Source of the DNA: Mercurialis annua
Taxonomy: Eukaryota; Streptophyta; Magnoliopsida; Malpighiales; Euphorbiaceae
Direction of reading: 5' to 3'
Assembly (NCBI RefSeq): GCF_937616625.2
Contig: NC_065571.1
Location: 43,802,651-43,866,650 of the forward strand
Length of the DNA stretch: 64,000 bases
The translations under genes and the position numbers were made by a program. Positions 23,692 to 34,042 of this stretch are shown in pieces (positions within the stretch are counted from its first letter, which is position 1; every line of letters starts with the position of its first letter). The notes beneath the pieces are model-generated. The model did not search any database and was not told the origin of the DNA. It was given only the letters and a program-made list of their open reading frames with translations.

Positions 23692-26600
23692 AAAAATTCG
23701 TCCTCGAATTTTCATAAATTTTGTTGGGATCTTAACTTATCCTTACAGTTTCCTTGACGTCCATTAATACGTTTTGATCACAGCTTTTCCTTTTATTTAA
23801 CTTTAGTTTTTCATGCACAGCTATAACTTCATACTTGTTGCTAATCGATTGTCTATTCAACTCTTGATAGTTGCTTGCTGTTAAATCGTTGAGAATTCTC
23901 TTACTGGTACCTTCGTCTCATCTGTTATCTTTTCCGAGATAGAATGGTTCTTGGACGTATCCTTGATGTCATATTCCTTACATCATTGCCACCTAGTTGT
24001 CACTAATCATAATCTAATGTTTTCTCGTTTCATCATTTCATTCTTAGTAGCCATAGGGTTGCTACTCGTCTCCTTTATATGTGAATGGTCACGACGTGCC
24101 AATTTCATCTTAATGACGTACTTACCTTATTCATACTCCCTATGAGTATTTTCTCTTGTAATCATAATTTGCAATTATGATCTTTACTATCGTCTGTAGT
24201 TGTCACTTTCCTTTCCTAGCGGGTCCTCGTCATTTCTTACTCCTTTCTATCATTATCTGGCACTTCATTCCTAATCAACCAATCTCTTTCATCTTGCTCC
24301 AAGTCTAACACATTCACTTGTTTCTTAACGTAGTTGAGCCTGCTACATCTTTTACTATCTTCAATCTCTTTTTCCCTTGCTCTTTTTAAACTATCGTGAA
24401 CTTCACGTCGTTTTGTTGGTCGTGATCCTTCGTCCTTTACCATTGTCTTAAACGTTTCCTTTCACATTACTTTCGGTTATATAGCTTATACAGTTGTCCT
24501 TGTTTACTAGTACTACTCGTATTCTTATCCTCTTCACTTCCCTCTAGTTGCTTCTTTGAGGTTCGCCTCGAATATCTTATTGACTTTTCCGCTTACGATG
24601 TTCTTCCTTTAAATCACCTTAATCTCTGACTGATTCAACAGACCTTTAATATTTTATATACTTTTGTACTCAAATTTCTTATTGACTTATCAGTCAAAGC
24701 TGTTTTTCCTTTACGTCACAATTCCTTATCCATGATGACCTCATAATAATCTCACACGTTTCTTTAATATTTAAATTTCTTAAGAATCCTTCTTACTGTA
24801 TAATCAATTTCCTCTTTTATCTTACACTTCAGTTTCTTACTTTCAATTAACTCTACGACTTTACTTTTGCTCGTTAAGATTCTATCTTAATATTGATTAT
24901 AATCGTTCCTCAGCTTATCTTATTTTGTCCTTCATCTCCTTCTTGAAGTGTTTTCCGACTATTCTTAACATTTTAGATTGCACTTGACTTTGTAACTCCC
25001 AAAATTAGGGAATAGTTTCGATTCTTGTTGTCCTACATTCCTTATGCTTCCTTAGCACTTATAACGCGTTTCTAATTGTCTTTTAAACAACTTGATCTCT
25101 TTATACTAATACCGACTTTTGTCTTGTCTCTTACTTGTTATACCCTTTCTCGTTCTTATGACATTGTGGCTCCTTAGATACAATTCACTCCTATCTATCC
25201 AATAGCGATGAAGTATCATCTCATCCTTTGCTTACTGTATTCGCTACGTCTTTCCTTCGTTTATAATAGCTCAATTAATGCTGTTCCACTCTGATAATCT
25301 TTCTGACGTATCTCTAGAACTTTCCACTTCTCTATTCATCTTACTAAATCTTAAGGGTATATGAGTCCCTTCATTATACTTTCTTTCATCTTATCCATTA
25401 TTCTTATATTTACTGACATGTATACCTATACGTGTGCTTTTGTCCTTATACTAGAGTTTCATAACTTAACTCTTCTCTTTTCTGTTAACACAACTTATAA
25501 CTCTTAATGCTGATATTAGTGACTTCACCTAATATCAGTCAATTAGCATCACTTATCTTTTGAACTATCTACTTTCAAACTTTCACGTCTTACAAGATTA
25601 TCTTCTTCGTCGTTTCGTATTCCTTCTCCTTCTACTTTTATATCTTCAAACACTGATATTGATAAGGTTATATATCCTTAAAACATCACTTGATGTTCAT
25701 CATTCATATTATCGTCTTTTATACTTTTAATTTCTCTCCTCCGATATGACTCACGATCGCAGTATTGCTTATCTCAACATAATGATATTCATTATATTCT
25801 TCATTCTTGCATTTTCGTTGTATTTCTTTCGTTTAATATGACTCTCTGTCATTTCATCCTTTACTTTATCATAAGGATAATTACTATATCATTAAATATT
25901 GCCAGCGCATTGCATCTTGACTGCGTTCGCTCTCCGGCAATAACTCCTCGTTCACATTTCACTATAGCTCCCTTAACATTATTGCAATTATCATTAACAG
26001 GGCTTTATTCTGTTATTGGGATTTGCTTTTAAATTTTATTCTTATTTACTAAGAACATTTTATTATCCGTCGCAGAGTTTCACATCTGAGTTCACTTACT
26101 AATAAAAGATTTCAAAACATCTTTTGGCTGGCCAGCTCTTTTAAATCACTTTTCATAAATCGTTTGAAATCATTAGTACAATTGTAGCTCAGAGTGATGA
26201 CACCTCTCATCACCAAAGAGTTGCTCAAAATCGCATTTTTCTTTATCATTGTAAAGATATGATGCATGATCTACATTTCGAAAATCATTTTCTTATGTAT
26301 TCCTATCGTGATTATGCAATGTCATATGCGATGTCTGAGCACAATCGTACTTTGAAAAATCTTAAGAATTCTTCATACTTTTCATAAAACATAAGTTTAC
26401 TCCAGGTTGTACACTCTGCGACTATTAACGGCTTTCTTTATTATTATTGGGTACATTTCAAATTTTTGTATTGCTGTCACCTTCTGTCATTTTCCTAACT
26501 ATTCTCCTATCACATCAATTCTTTCTCCATATCTCCGATAACTTAATTTAATTCAACATTTTCTACTGCTGTAATCACCACAACCACTTCTTTAACACTC

Positions 26601-26931
26601 TGTACCATGTCATGTCCTGTACAAACGCAGGTACCGATGTTTCATATCGATTCCCTGTTGGTAACCCATCTCTTTCTTCACAACTTCTAGAACGTAATAC
26701 AGGAATTACGTTCGCGATAAATGTATTATTTATCGTTTATTATATTATTGTTTTTGTAAATTATGTTTATATATTCATTTTTTAAGCACGTGTTTGTCAA
26801 TATCGCTTCCTATAGGCCCTACCTATCTGAGGTATTATCCTATAGGTACATTCTACTCGTTATGCTCTATCATGCATGCAGTAAACATATACACAACAAT
26901 GCAACATATAAACACAAATACTCAAAGCATA
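23692..26931 (-). other. Interior of element 2 without recognisable coding sequence
   Basis: About 3.2 kb between the ORF and the polypurine tract. The minus (sense) strand is purine-rich, as in element 1. Open frames are short and resemble no pol domain. A hairpin (25510-25538) stands out. The region could be a decayed pol or a long non-coding interior as in LARD-type elements. Confidence 0.7.
25510..25538. repeat. Hairpin with 10-bp stem in element 2 interior
   Basis: CTGATATTAG and CTAATATCAG pair perfectly around a 9-base loop (TGACTTCAC). It is about 1.8 kb from the polypurine tract, as is the element 1 hairpin. Confidence 0.7.
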
Positions 26932-27807
26932 TTAATCATTTATACCTAAGGGTGCCTGATGTGGAACGCTAGGTTTCCTAATAATTATTCCAATGTGTCG
27001 ACCCTTAACTCTTCTACTAGAGTTGCTTCCACCTCTATGCACGGAGTGGGGGTTAGTCCTAATACCAGAGGATCGACAAGTATAATCTGGATAGAACGTA
27101 CATCTGAAAAAGTAGGGTCGAACAGGATTTCCATCCCACTCGCGGTCAGCCTCGATCTTATGGGCCATCATAGTGAGCGTCTCAAAGTGCTCGAGAACAT
27201 ACTCATATAGCTCATCAAATTCGAGTCCCAAATCCCTAACGTATCTACGGTTAATCGTCCTATTATCTTCATTAAGGTCTGGAACTTTTTCTACCATGCG
27301 AAGAAAGTCAGAGGAATACAGTTCCACTGGTAGTATTCCTCTAGAAAAGGAGCGCATTTGCCTCCTAACCTGATTCAAAACCACTTGTGCCTGACTATAT
27401 ACTAGCCCTCCATCTTCTCTCAAATTGCGGTACCTCCGCACATTGGACCAGAAATGTTCACTTCGGTACTTCTCGACGTCTGACTCATATGATAACTCTT
27501 CTTCTTTAAAGTCCTCCTCTGGATCCTCCTCAGGATTCTCCTCACTTTCTTCACTGTACTCTATCTCTGATAAGTGGGTTCTACCTCTAACTCTAGAAGA
27601 ACTATCAATTTCTGATACTGACATGAAACCATTCTGATATATCTCAGATGATCTCCCAATATCTATGTGGAATCCATTCTGATGGACTTCAGATGGTCCG
27701 TCTATTTCGTTGTGAAATCCACTCTGATATATAGGAGGCGCTTCCTCCTGTTTCTCTGCAGCATGTAGGTGAGCTCCGTTTTTCCCAGACATGCTAAAAA
27801 GAAACAA
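26932..27807 (-). CDS. Unrecognised 291-aa ORF in the gag position of element 2
   Basis: I do not recognise this protein. It starts about 0.5 kb after the primer site, where gag normally begins; the in-frame MSGKNG Met at residue 6 is an alternative start. Residues about 25-65 hold three imperfect copies of a unit like IYQSGFHNEIDGPSEV. An acidic stretch follows (about 80-110, ESEENPEEDPEEDFKEEE), then a mixed, probably helical segment (about 110-225). The C-terminus is basic and Arg/Ser-rich with one Cys pair (RCTFYPDYTC). There is no CCHC zinc knuckle and no protease motif. The acidic N-end and basic C-end are compatible with a nucleic-acid-binding capsid-like protein, but that is only inference. 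An intact frame of this length in AT-rich DNA of a young element suggests it is functional or recently was. Confidence 0.55.
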   Translation of the reverse strand: MFLFSMSGKNGAHLHAAEKQEEAPPIYQSGFHNEIDGPSEVHQNGFHIDIGRSSEIYQNGFMSVSEIDSSSRVRGRTHLSEIEYSEESEENPEEDPEEDFKEEELSYESDVEKYRSEHFWSNVRRYRNLREDGGLVYSQAQVVLNQVRRQMRSFSRGILPVELYSSDFLRMVEKVPDLNEDNRTINRRYVRDLGLEFDELYEYVLEHFETLTMMAHKIEADREWDGNPVRPYFFRCTFYPDYTCRSSGIRTNPHSVHRGGSNSSRRVKGRHIGIIIRKPSVPHQAPLGIND

Positions 27808-28294
27808 TTCCTAACGTCACCGACCATCTGAGCCCCTTTTTCCTTGCTTAACTTCGATATCAACTTATAAGGTGCTATAAACATTTAACATTCAATCAAT
27901 CTGTACGTAATTCACAAATACGTAATCACTGAATACCCCTTGTATAAGTAATAAACACTTAGTTGCCTTAGCCGCTCATATTTGCAAACATTTAACCATT
28001 TTCTATCTCTTAGCATAAGCAACAAATACTTAGTTGCCTTAGTCATCCATATAAAGAGATACTAATCACTTGCTAGCTTAATAGTCCTAGTTCGCACGCG
28101 TTATGGAACTTACTAATAATGCACATATCAATCAAATGCAAACAACTAAGGTTTGACTCTCTTGCTGCAGTAGTTCCTAGGTTTACTTACTGACAGAGTT
28201 TCACAATTCAGACAGACATCCAAAACAAACTAGCAGTGGTAACTAGACCAACTGCTCTCAAACAATCATCAAAACAACTCGCAGTGATAACTGG

Positions 28295-28313
28295 ACCAAC
28301 TGCTCTGATACCA
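28295..28313 (-). promoter_or_regulatory. Primer-binding site (tRNA-Met) of element 2
   Basis: Minus strand TGGTATCAGAGCAGTTGG, four bases (ATTG) after the LTR end. A partial repeat of the leader (GAGCAGTTGGTCTAGTTACC) follows at about 28235-28262. Confidence 0.9.
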
Positions 28314-28317
28314 CAAT

Positions 28318-30673
28318 TGTCACGACCCAAAATATTAAGCCGCAACCGGCGCTAGGGAACGAGAGTGGTAGCTCCGGAACCCGTAGCAAGCCTTAAATCA
28401 CTATTAATTTTTCGCAAATAATAAACAAATAGCATAAAGCAACAGAAGCAAGTATACATAACATGTATACACAAACATTTACACTAACTGTTCTGTTATC
28501 CTCGCGGGCTCTAGTTACCGTACCTCGTACGAACTGGCCTCGCGGTATTATATACATCAGTTAGTGTATCCAACATATCACTGGCACCTAGTGCCATGTA
28601 CCACATATAAAACACGTAGCCTACAAAACATCTAAACTGGACAGCAAGTAATATGTACACTCAATGTGTACTGCTGTCTAGGCTACGACTCTGTCAACGC
28701 GGGACCACTACTGCAGCATTCACAAAAGTCAGGTACTAAACATATACAACTGACTTCTGGACTTCAAAATTAGCCTCTAGCTAGGTCCACATACTAAGTA
28801 CCTGAAAACATCAAAGGTGAGGGGTCAGTATTTGGGAAAATACTGAGTGAGGTTGCATTTTACTAACGGTATTAATTTAAAAACATAGCATCGCATCTCA
28901 AGAAAACAATAATATAAAACATATAAACATGTATTCGATCCGTGTGAAACTAATATCCTAGCATGCGACACATCTCTCGAATAATCATATATCATTCAAC
29001 CCAATCGTAAATATCAATTGCGAGTCCAACTCGCTGGTGGCCCAGCCACTCGATACGGGGACTTCCAGGCTACACCGTAGCCGAGTTCACTCTGCGTATC
29101 GAAATCATAACCCAATCGTAAATATCATATTCATCAACAGCTCCCAGCTGTGTCAAGTCATTTCTCAATGCAAACATACTAGACTGACTCGATACTGGTG
29201 ATCACACAGCCTATTGACACCCAATAGGTAGCTAGTTTCTTCGGATCGCATACTAGTTCTCGTATAAACATTTGATAGAAACATATAATATTTAATCAAA
29301 TCATCTAACATGCGATGCGTAAAAACAGTATACATATCAATATAAAATAACTTTATATGTATAATACACGAAAGTAAAGAGCAACTCACAGTGACCGCAA
29401 TCCAATCACAAATATGGTCGATGAAATGATATGCCCTTGCTATCCCACGTCTACTGACCTCTCTGCTCTGACACGTCTGATAAATAATTAATGTTTAATG
29501 ATTAGACGTGAATCTCGTATTCCTATACGTATAATGCTTTTAAGTTTTAAGGTTTAGTTTCATTTCGATGAAGTTTTAAGGAGTTTTCAGGACAGTGCGC
29601 AGGTGCTGCCTGCACACTGACACTGTTTAGTAAAACAACGATCTCTCCCAATTGAACCGTCGGATCGAGCTGAAATTTGACAGACGCGTTCCTAAGAGGC
29701 AAATCTATAAACTGACCGTTGGGATTTTGAATCTGCCAAGTTTAGGGTAGTGTGCGAACGCACACAGTGAGTGTGCGAACGCACACCCTAAAACATAGGG
29801 AGTGTGCGAACGCACACTCAATGTGTGCGAACGCACACTCATGTCAGCCCCCCGGAAAGTCGTTTTCCGGGGCTTTTCAGCTATCCCGACGTGCTATACA
29901 TCCAACTATACGAAACCCGCATCTCGGTTTTCATTAAAACGCTATAATAACTTCAAAAACGTCAAATTCAATCCAAACAAAATCCTAACTCAAAACAGCC
30001 CTTAAACTCATCATTATCAAGCTAAAAACCGACCTATTACCTTGATTTGATGCTTAGGGTTGATAGAGGCTTCGATTCTGAAGAAATCGCCGCGAAAATC
30101 GCTCGAATCGGACGTCGAACGGCGAAACGGCAGCGAAACGACGGTATCGTCGAAGGTTTTCCCATTTCTCTCGATCCTTCTCTGCTTCTATAATTCCATC
30201 TTTCATTTCATATATAATCCGGCTAAAGTGCCACTTTAATCCTTGTTCTTTTTGTTTATTATCATTTATTCTTTAAACTTTTCTTTTATACGATTTAGTC
30301 CATAACTAAATCGATAAATCCTTTTATTATGACTTATACGTATTATTTATATCCAATAAATAATACGAAACTCGATATTAACACTTTCCCGTCAAAATCC
30401 AATATTTTCATTTCCGACACAAAGTGGCTAAATTACCACTTTGGTCCCTGTACTTTATTTTGGACTTTTCTTGACATTTTTCCTTTCAATTCCAATTCTA
30501 AATTTAGAATTGAAATATAACCTTAAATTTTCTCATAGTTAATTTCTCAAAACCGACCTACTTGAAACTTATTTACTTTATCTTTTTCAGAAATTCTTCT
30601 GATATCACCATTCTGGCGAATCAAAACTGGACACGTGGTCCAATTAGCTAATTAAGTATTTTGGGGTATTACA
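28318..30673 (-). repeat. 5' LTR of element 2
   Basis: Same length as the 3' LTR. Differences visible by eye include A/G near 28361, A/T near 28438, A/G near 28724, and a few near 29794, 29843, 29867, 29961 and 30132. The landmarks are as in the other copy. Confidence 0.95.
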
Positions 30674-32352
30674 GTATAACCGAACACATAAGGTTCGTAC
30701 GCATTCAAACCATAACCCAAGTTATAGAATACAAACCATATAAGTTTTCATTTCAAAACGCAATTTGAATAATTCAGAAAACAGTTTTAAATAACCCAAG
30801 TTTAAATCCATACCAGTGAGTCAGCCGAGCTATCAAAACTACCAAACTTCTTCCCACTTGTTGGGCGACCATAGTCAAACCCAACCCAAAGTTAAACCAA
30901 AATCAAATCCAACTTTGCATTCTGAATAACTTGAATGAAAAGTATAGTCTTTTAAAAACAAGAACACAATCCATCGTTCCATACCAACATAAAAATGTTA
31001 AACTTCTCTTAAATTAACCAAAAAGGATTAAATCATCCATTTAAACGTTAAACTCAGATTTGAAACAAGATTCAAACCACAACTTAACCACAGCATGAAC
31101 TTGACTTCTAAAGTGAAACAACACAAATAAAGTATTTTACAACCAAGCAATGCCAACATGCCAATAATGATACAAAACAGCCCCAACACAACCATAGACA
31201 GCAACTCTAACATCAAAACACAACCATAAACATCAACTCTAACATCAAAGAGTAAACAATCCACAAACTTAATGAAATCATGCATTAAAAGCCAACCTAT
31301 CAACCTATTATTTACCAAACAAGCCAAAAGATGTAACATCGATTCGAACACATGCAAACAGCCCCAAATATAATTTCCAGCCCTTCTATACCATACTAAA
31401 ACAGCAAACCAACAAGCCAATATGATACGAAACCATCTAGCACTTAAACCCAACAATTGACATGAGTTCTAATGATTAAATCAAGTCAATCTAATGCTAA
31501 GCACCCTATTACAGATTTGACATGAACATCCAAAGATCGAATCAGCCATAACATGGGTAAATCACATTAGAACACAAACTAGCAACATAACACATGAATC
31601 CCTACTCATAAATCAAGGGATAGCAACACATACCGTTAAGAAGCAAGATCAACGAAAGAACCGAATGAAAACAATGAATCGACACCCACAACACGCTGGA
31701 AAAAGGGTTCGAATAAGTTAACAATCAATATACGCGGTAAGGAATTTATTTAACGAAGAACGGAGAGTTAAAATCGCTTACCGAATCCAAGAATGTGAGA
31801 GATAGCAAGGGAATTCGTATTTTAGAGAGTTTTTAAGTGTCTAGGATTTATAAAATAAGTAGGGGCTGATATGGGTCGAATAAGGGGTCTATTTATATGG
31901 TCCAACACAAAATTACAGGTGAGGCGCGATGGGAGGCGCGATGCGAGGCGCGTTCGTCCCATCGCGCCTTCACCAGGCGCAGAAAACATATGGGGCGCGT
32001 TGCGAGGCGCGATGGCCCATCGCGCCCTCCAACGCGCCTCAATTTTGGGATCCAACGGTCAACTTTTTCTTGAGCACAACATATCAAAAAATGAGCCCGA
32101 TCCAACGGTTAAATTGGGAGATATGCATGTTTTCTCAAAACATGTCTGATTCAGAAGGTACACGAAAACATCATCGATTATAAACCGAATACAAATCAAA
32201 TCGCCATCGAAAACTCACACGACACATGCGACACATACAAGATACAACTCAAACCCCAAACAAAGTGTCACATTTTCTAAGTCCACCATTAACAATTCAA
32301 AACTAAGTCGGAAACACAACGAAACCATGACGGAAAAACACGGGGTATTACA
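30674..32352 (-). repeat. LTR B, right part
   Basis: Resumes LTR B after the GTATA duplication and ends ACACGGGGTATTACA, then GTTAT. It contains a GC-rich inverted-repeat block (about 31921-32040) and no convincing gene. The ORF at 31028-31456 (-) is a hydrophobic random frame. Confidence 0.88.
31921..32040. repeat. GGCGCG inverted-repeat cluster in LTR B
   Basis: GAGGCGCGATGGG units and their complements (CCCATCGCGCC) alternate over about 120 bp. It is the GC-rich palindromic module of this LTR type, built from a different motif than the GTGCAC clusters. Confidence 0.85.
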
Positions 32353-32842
32353 GTTATCAAGTACGAGGTCAGACTTCCACAATAATTCCGGAAGTCGTCG
32401 TCTGTATCGGTAAAGCTGCAAGTAGTTGGGTACCGGAAAGTCTGTCTTTTTGCTTACAATAGTTCAAACTATTTTAATTAACTCTGATTTAAACTACTAT
32501 ATAAGATATATGTTTTAAAAGCTGCATGTTTTCTAAAATGCTTTACCCAGTTATTTGAGAGGTACACTGGTTTTATGTTTTAGCATTGTATTGGAAATAG
32601 AGCAGGTATGTCATAAGAGATTGATGTTTGTGCTCTGTTTTCTTGAAATACAATTATGATTTTGTGACCGCATTTTCAATAAATGTTTTAAAGTGATTCG
32701 GCAACGAGGTTGCGAACCTTTTTTATGTTTTAAACGCGAAAAATTTGTAAAGGATTTTAGGCTTGCTACGGGTTTCGGAAAAACCATCTCATTTCCTAGC
32801 GCCGTCTCGGTTCGAGTTTCAGGTGGAAATCGGGTCGTGACA
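32353..32842 (+). repeat. LTR C, right end
   Basis: Continues LTR C from GTTAT. It ends with the family terminus CTTGCTACGGGTTTCGG..CCTAGCGCCGTCTCGG..CGGGTCGTGACA. Confidence 0.88.
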
Positions 32843-33205
32843 GGGACATTAGCAATATGTTTTAAAAGTTTGGACATAATAAGAACTTTTGATAAACGTA
32901 TGTCCTTTTCTAGTCAATCAGACTTTTATAAATTTAGAGAAAAACGACGAAGATATTAGACTTCATGGCGAAAAAGCCAAATTTTTACGACTTCTTGCAA
33001 TTTAAACGAAATATTTTAATTTTTATAATGCAATTTGGGTAAAAATTTTCTTTTATACTTTTTTTAATATTTTGACCTAATGGCGAAAAAAGCCAAACTT
33101 TTACAACTTGTTGCAATTTAAACCAAATATTTTAATTTTTATAATAATATTAAAAAAGAAATATTTTTAAAATTCCTTTTAAATATTTAGATACAATTGA
33201 AATTC
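32843..33205. repeat. Short region with a ~114-bp direct repeat
   Basis: ATGGCGAAAAAGCCAAATTT (from about 32965) and ATGGCGAAAAAAGCCAAACT (from about 33081) begin two similar ~65-bp segments. No gene is seen. Confidence 0.7.
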
Positions 33206-33552
33206 GAACAAAGGGTTAACGCGCCCCTGAACTTGTAACACAAGGTTATGTAGTTCAATTTGTACTTTTTTGAGTAACTAACCCCAAAACTCTCATTTTG
33301 GGTCAAATTATCCCATAATTGTATTTTTTAAACGCGTAAAATATAAATCGGAGGGGAGAGATGCGAAAAAGAAATTAATTCCCTAATTGTTAAGATAAAA
33401 TTATTCTAAACTTATTTTTTACAATAAAAATATAAATTATCGGATAATCTGATCCAAAAATAAAGAGTTTTGAAGTTAGTTGCTAAAAAAAGTACAAATC
33501 GGGTTAAATAATTCCGCGTCAAAAGTTCAGGGGGCGCGTTGACCCTTTGTTC
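33206..33552. mobile_element. Fold-back MITE, Mutator-type (347 bp)
   Basis: Ends are GAACAAAGGGTTAACGCGCC and the complement of GAACAAAGGGTCAACGCGCC; about 80 bases pair at each end. Flanks ATTGAAATTC and ATTAAAATTC are a 9-10-bp duplication with one mismatch. It lies between the LTR stack and NUP93. Confidence 0.85.
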
Positions 33553-33553
33553 A

Positions 33554-33935
33554 TTAAAATTCTCCCCAAATTCTCATCTTCGTCTCTACCAGAATTAACA
33601 TACAACTAAAATTTCTCCCCGCATCTCTTATAGCCATTTCATCAAACACCTTATGAGCGTCAGCTAAAACATCATATTTGGCATAATTATCAAAGCCGAC
33701 TCGAAAAATTACAAGAGTATAGTTTCCAGGGCAACATTCAGTTAGCCTCTTCACTGATAAACCCTGATTTCTTTTCTTTAGCATCTTTGTTCACATTAAA
33801 CATGTTACCTCATCATCACCGTTAAAGGAAAATCCGCCAGCCCTAACCACCGCCGCCGCCGCCGTCTCCAAAGCCAAATCATAGCCACCGGCCTCCATAA
33901 CTATCACCACATTCTAATATAATCGAAAGAGAAAT
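33554..33935 (-). pseudogene. PPR-protein gene fragment
   Basis: The minus strand encodes YAKYDVLADAHKVFDEMAIRD, close to the canonical plant pentatricopeptide repeat pattern (YAKCG.L.DARKVFDEM..RD). Upstream sequence to about 33935 reads as an Ala-rich stretch. Only part of one or two repeats is present and the frame is short, so this is a relic. PPR proteins bind organellar RNA. The MITE removes or replaces what should follow. Confidence 0.5.
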
Positions 33936-34042
33936 TTCACCTTACAAATTTTAAATTTCCTAATTGGCGCTCTTTAATTTTCTCTTAAACCTAACAAACC
34001 GAGTCAGTAAAAAGAAAACCCTAATATTGCAGTAAAAAGGAA

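Larger units (their letters stand above)
21321..30673 (-). mobile_element. Full-length non-autonomous Ty3/gypsy-type LTR retrotransposon (element 2, 9353 bp)
   Basis: Two direct repeats of equal length (21321-23676 and 28318-30673, 2356 bp each) bound the element. The flanks carry a perfect 5-bp duplication GTATA (21316-21320 and 30674-30678). On the minus strand the order is 5' LTR, tRNA-Met primer site (28313 downward), leader, a 291-codon ORF (27807-26932), about 3.2 kb without coding potential, polypurine tract, 3' LTR. By eye the LTRs differ at about eight positions, so the insertion is young. No protease, RT, RNase H or integrase is recognisable in the 4.6-kb interior. Movement must therefore have used enzymes supplied by another element. 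It is nested in LTR B. Confidence 0.9.

Noticed and set aside
31028..31456. 142-codon hydrophobic ORF on the minus strand
   Set aside because: It lies inside LTR B, has no homologous frame in LTR B', and is Leu/Val/Cys-rich in the way random AT-rich frames are.
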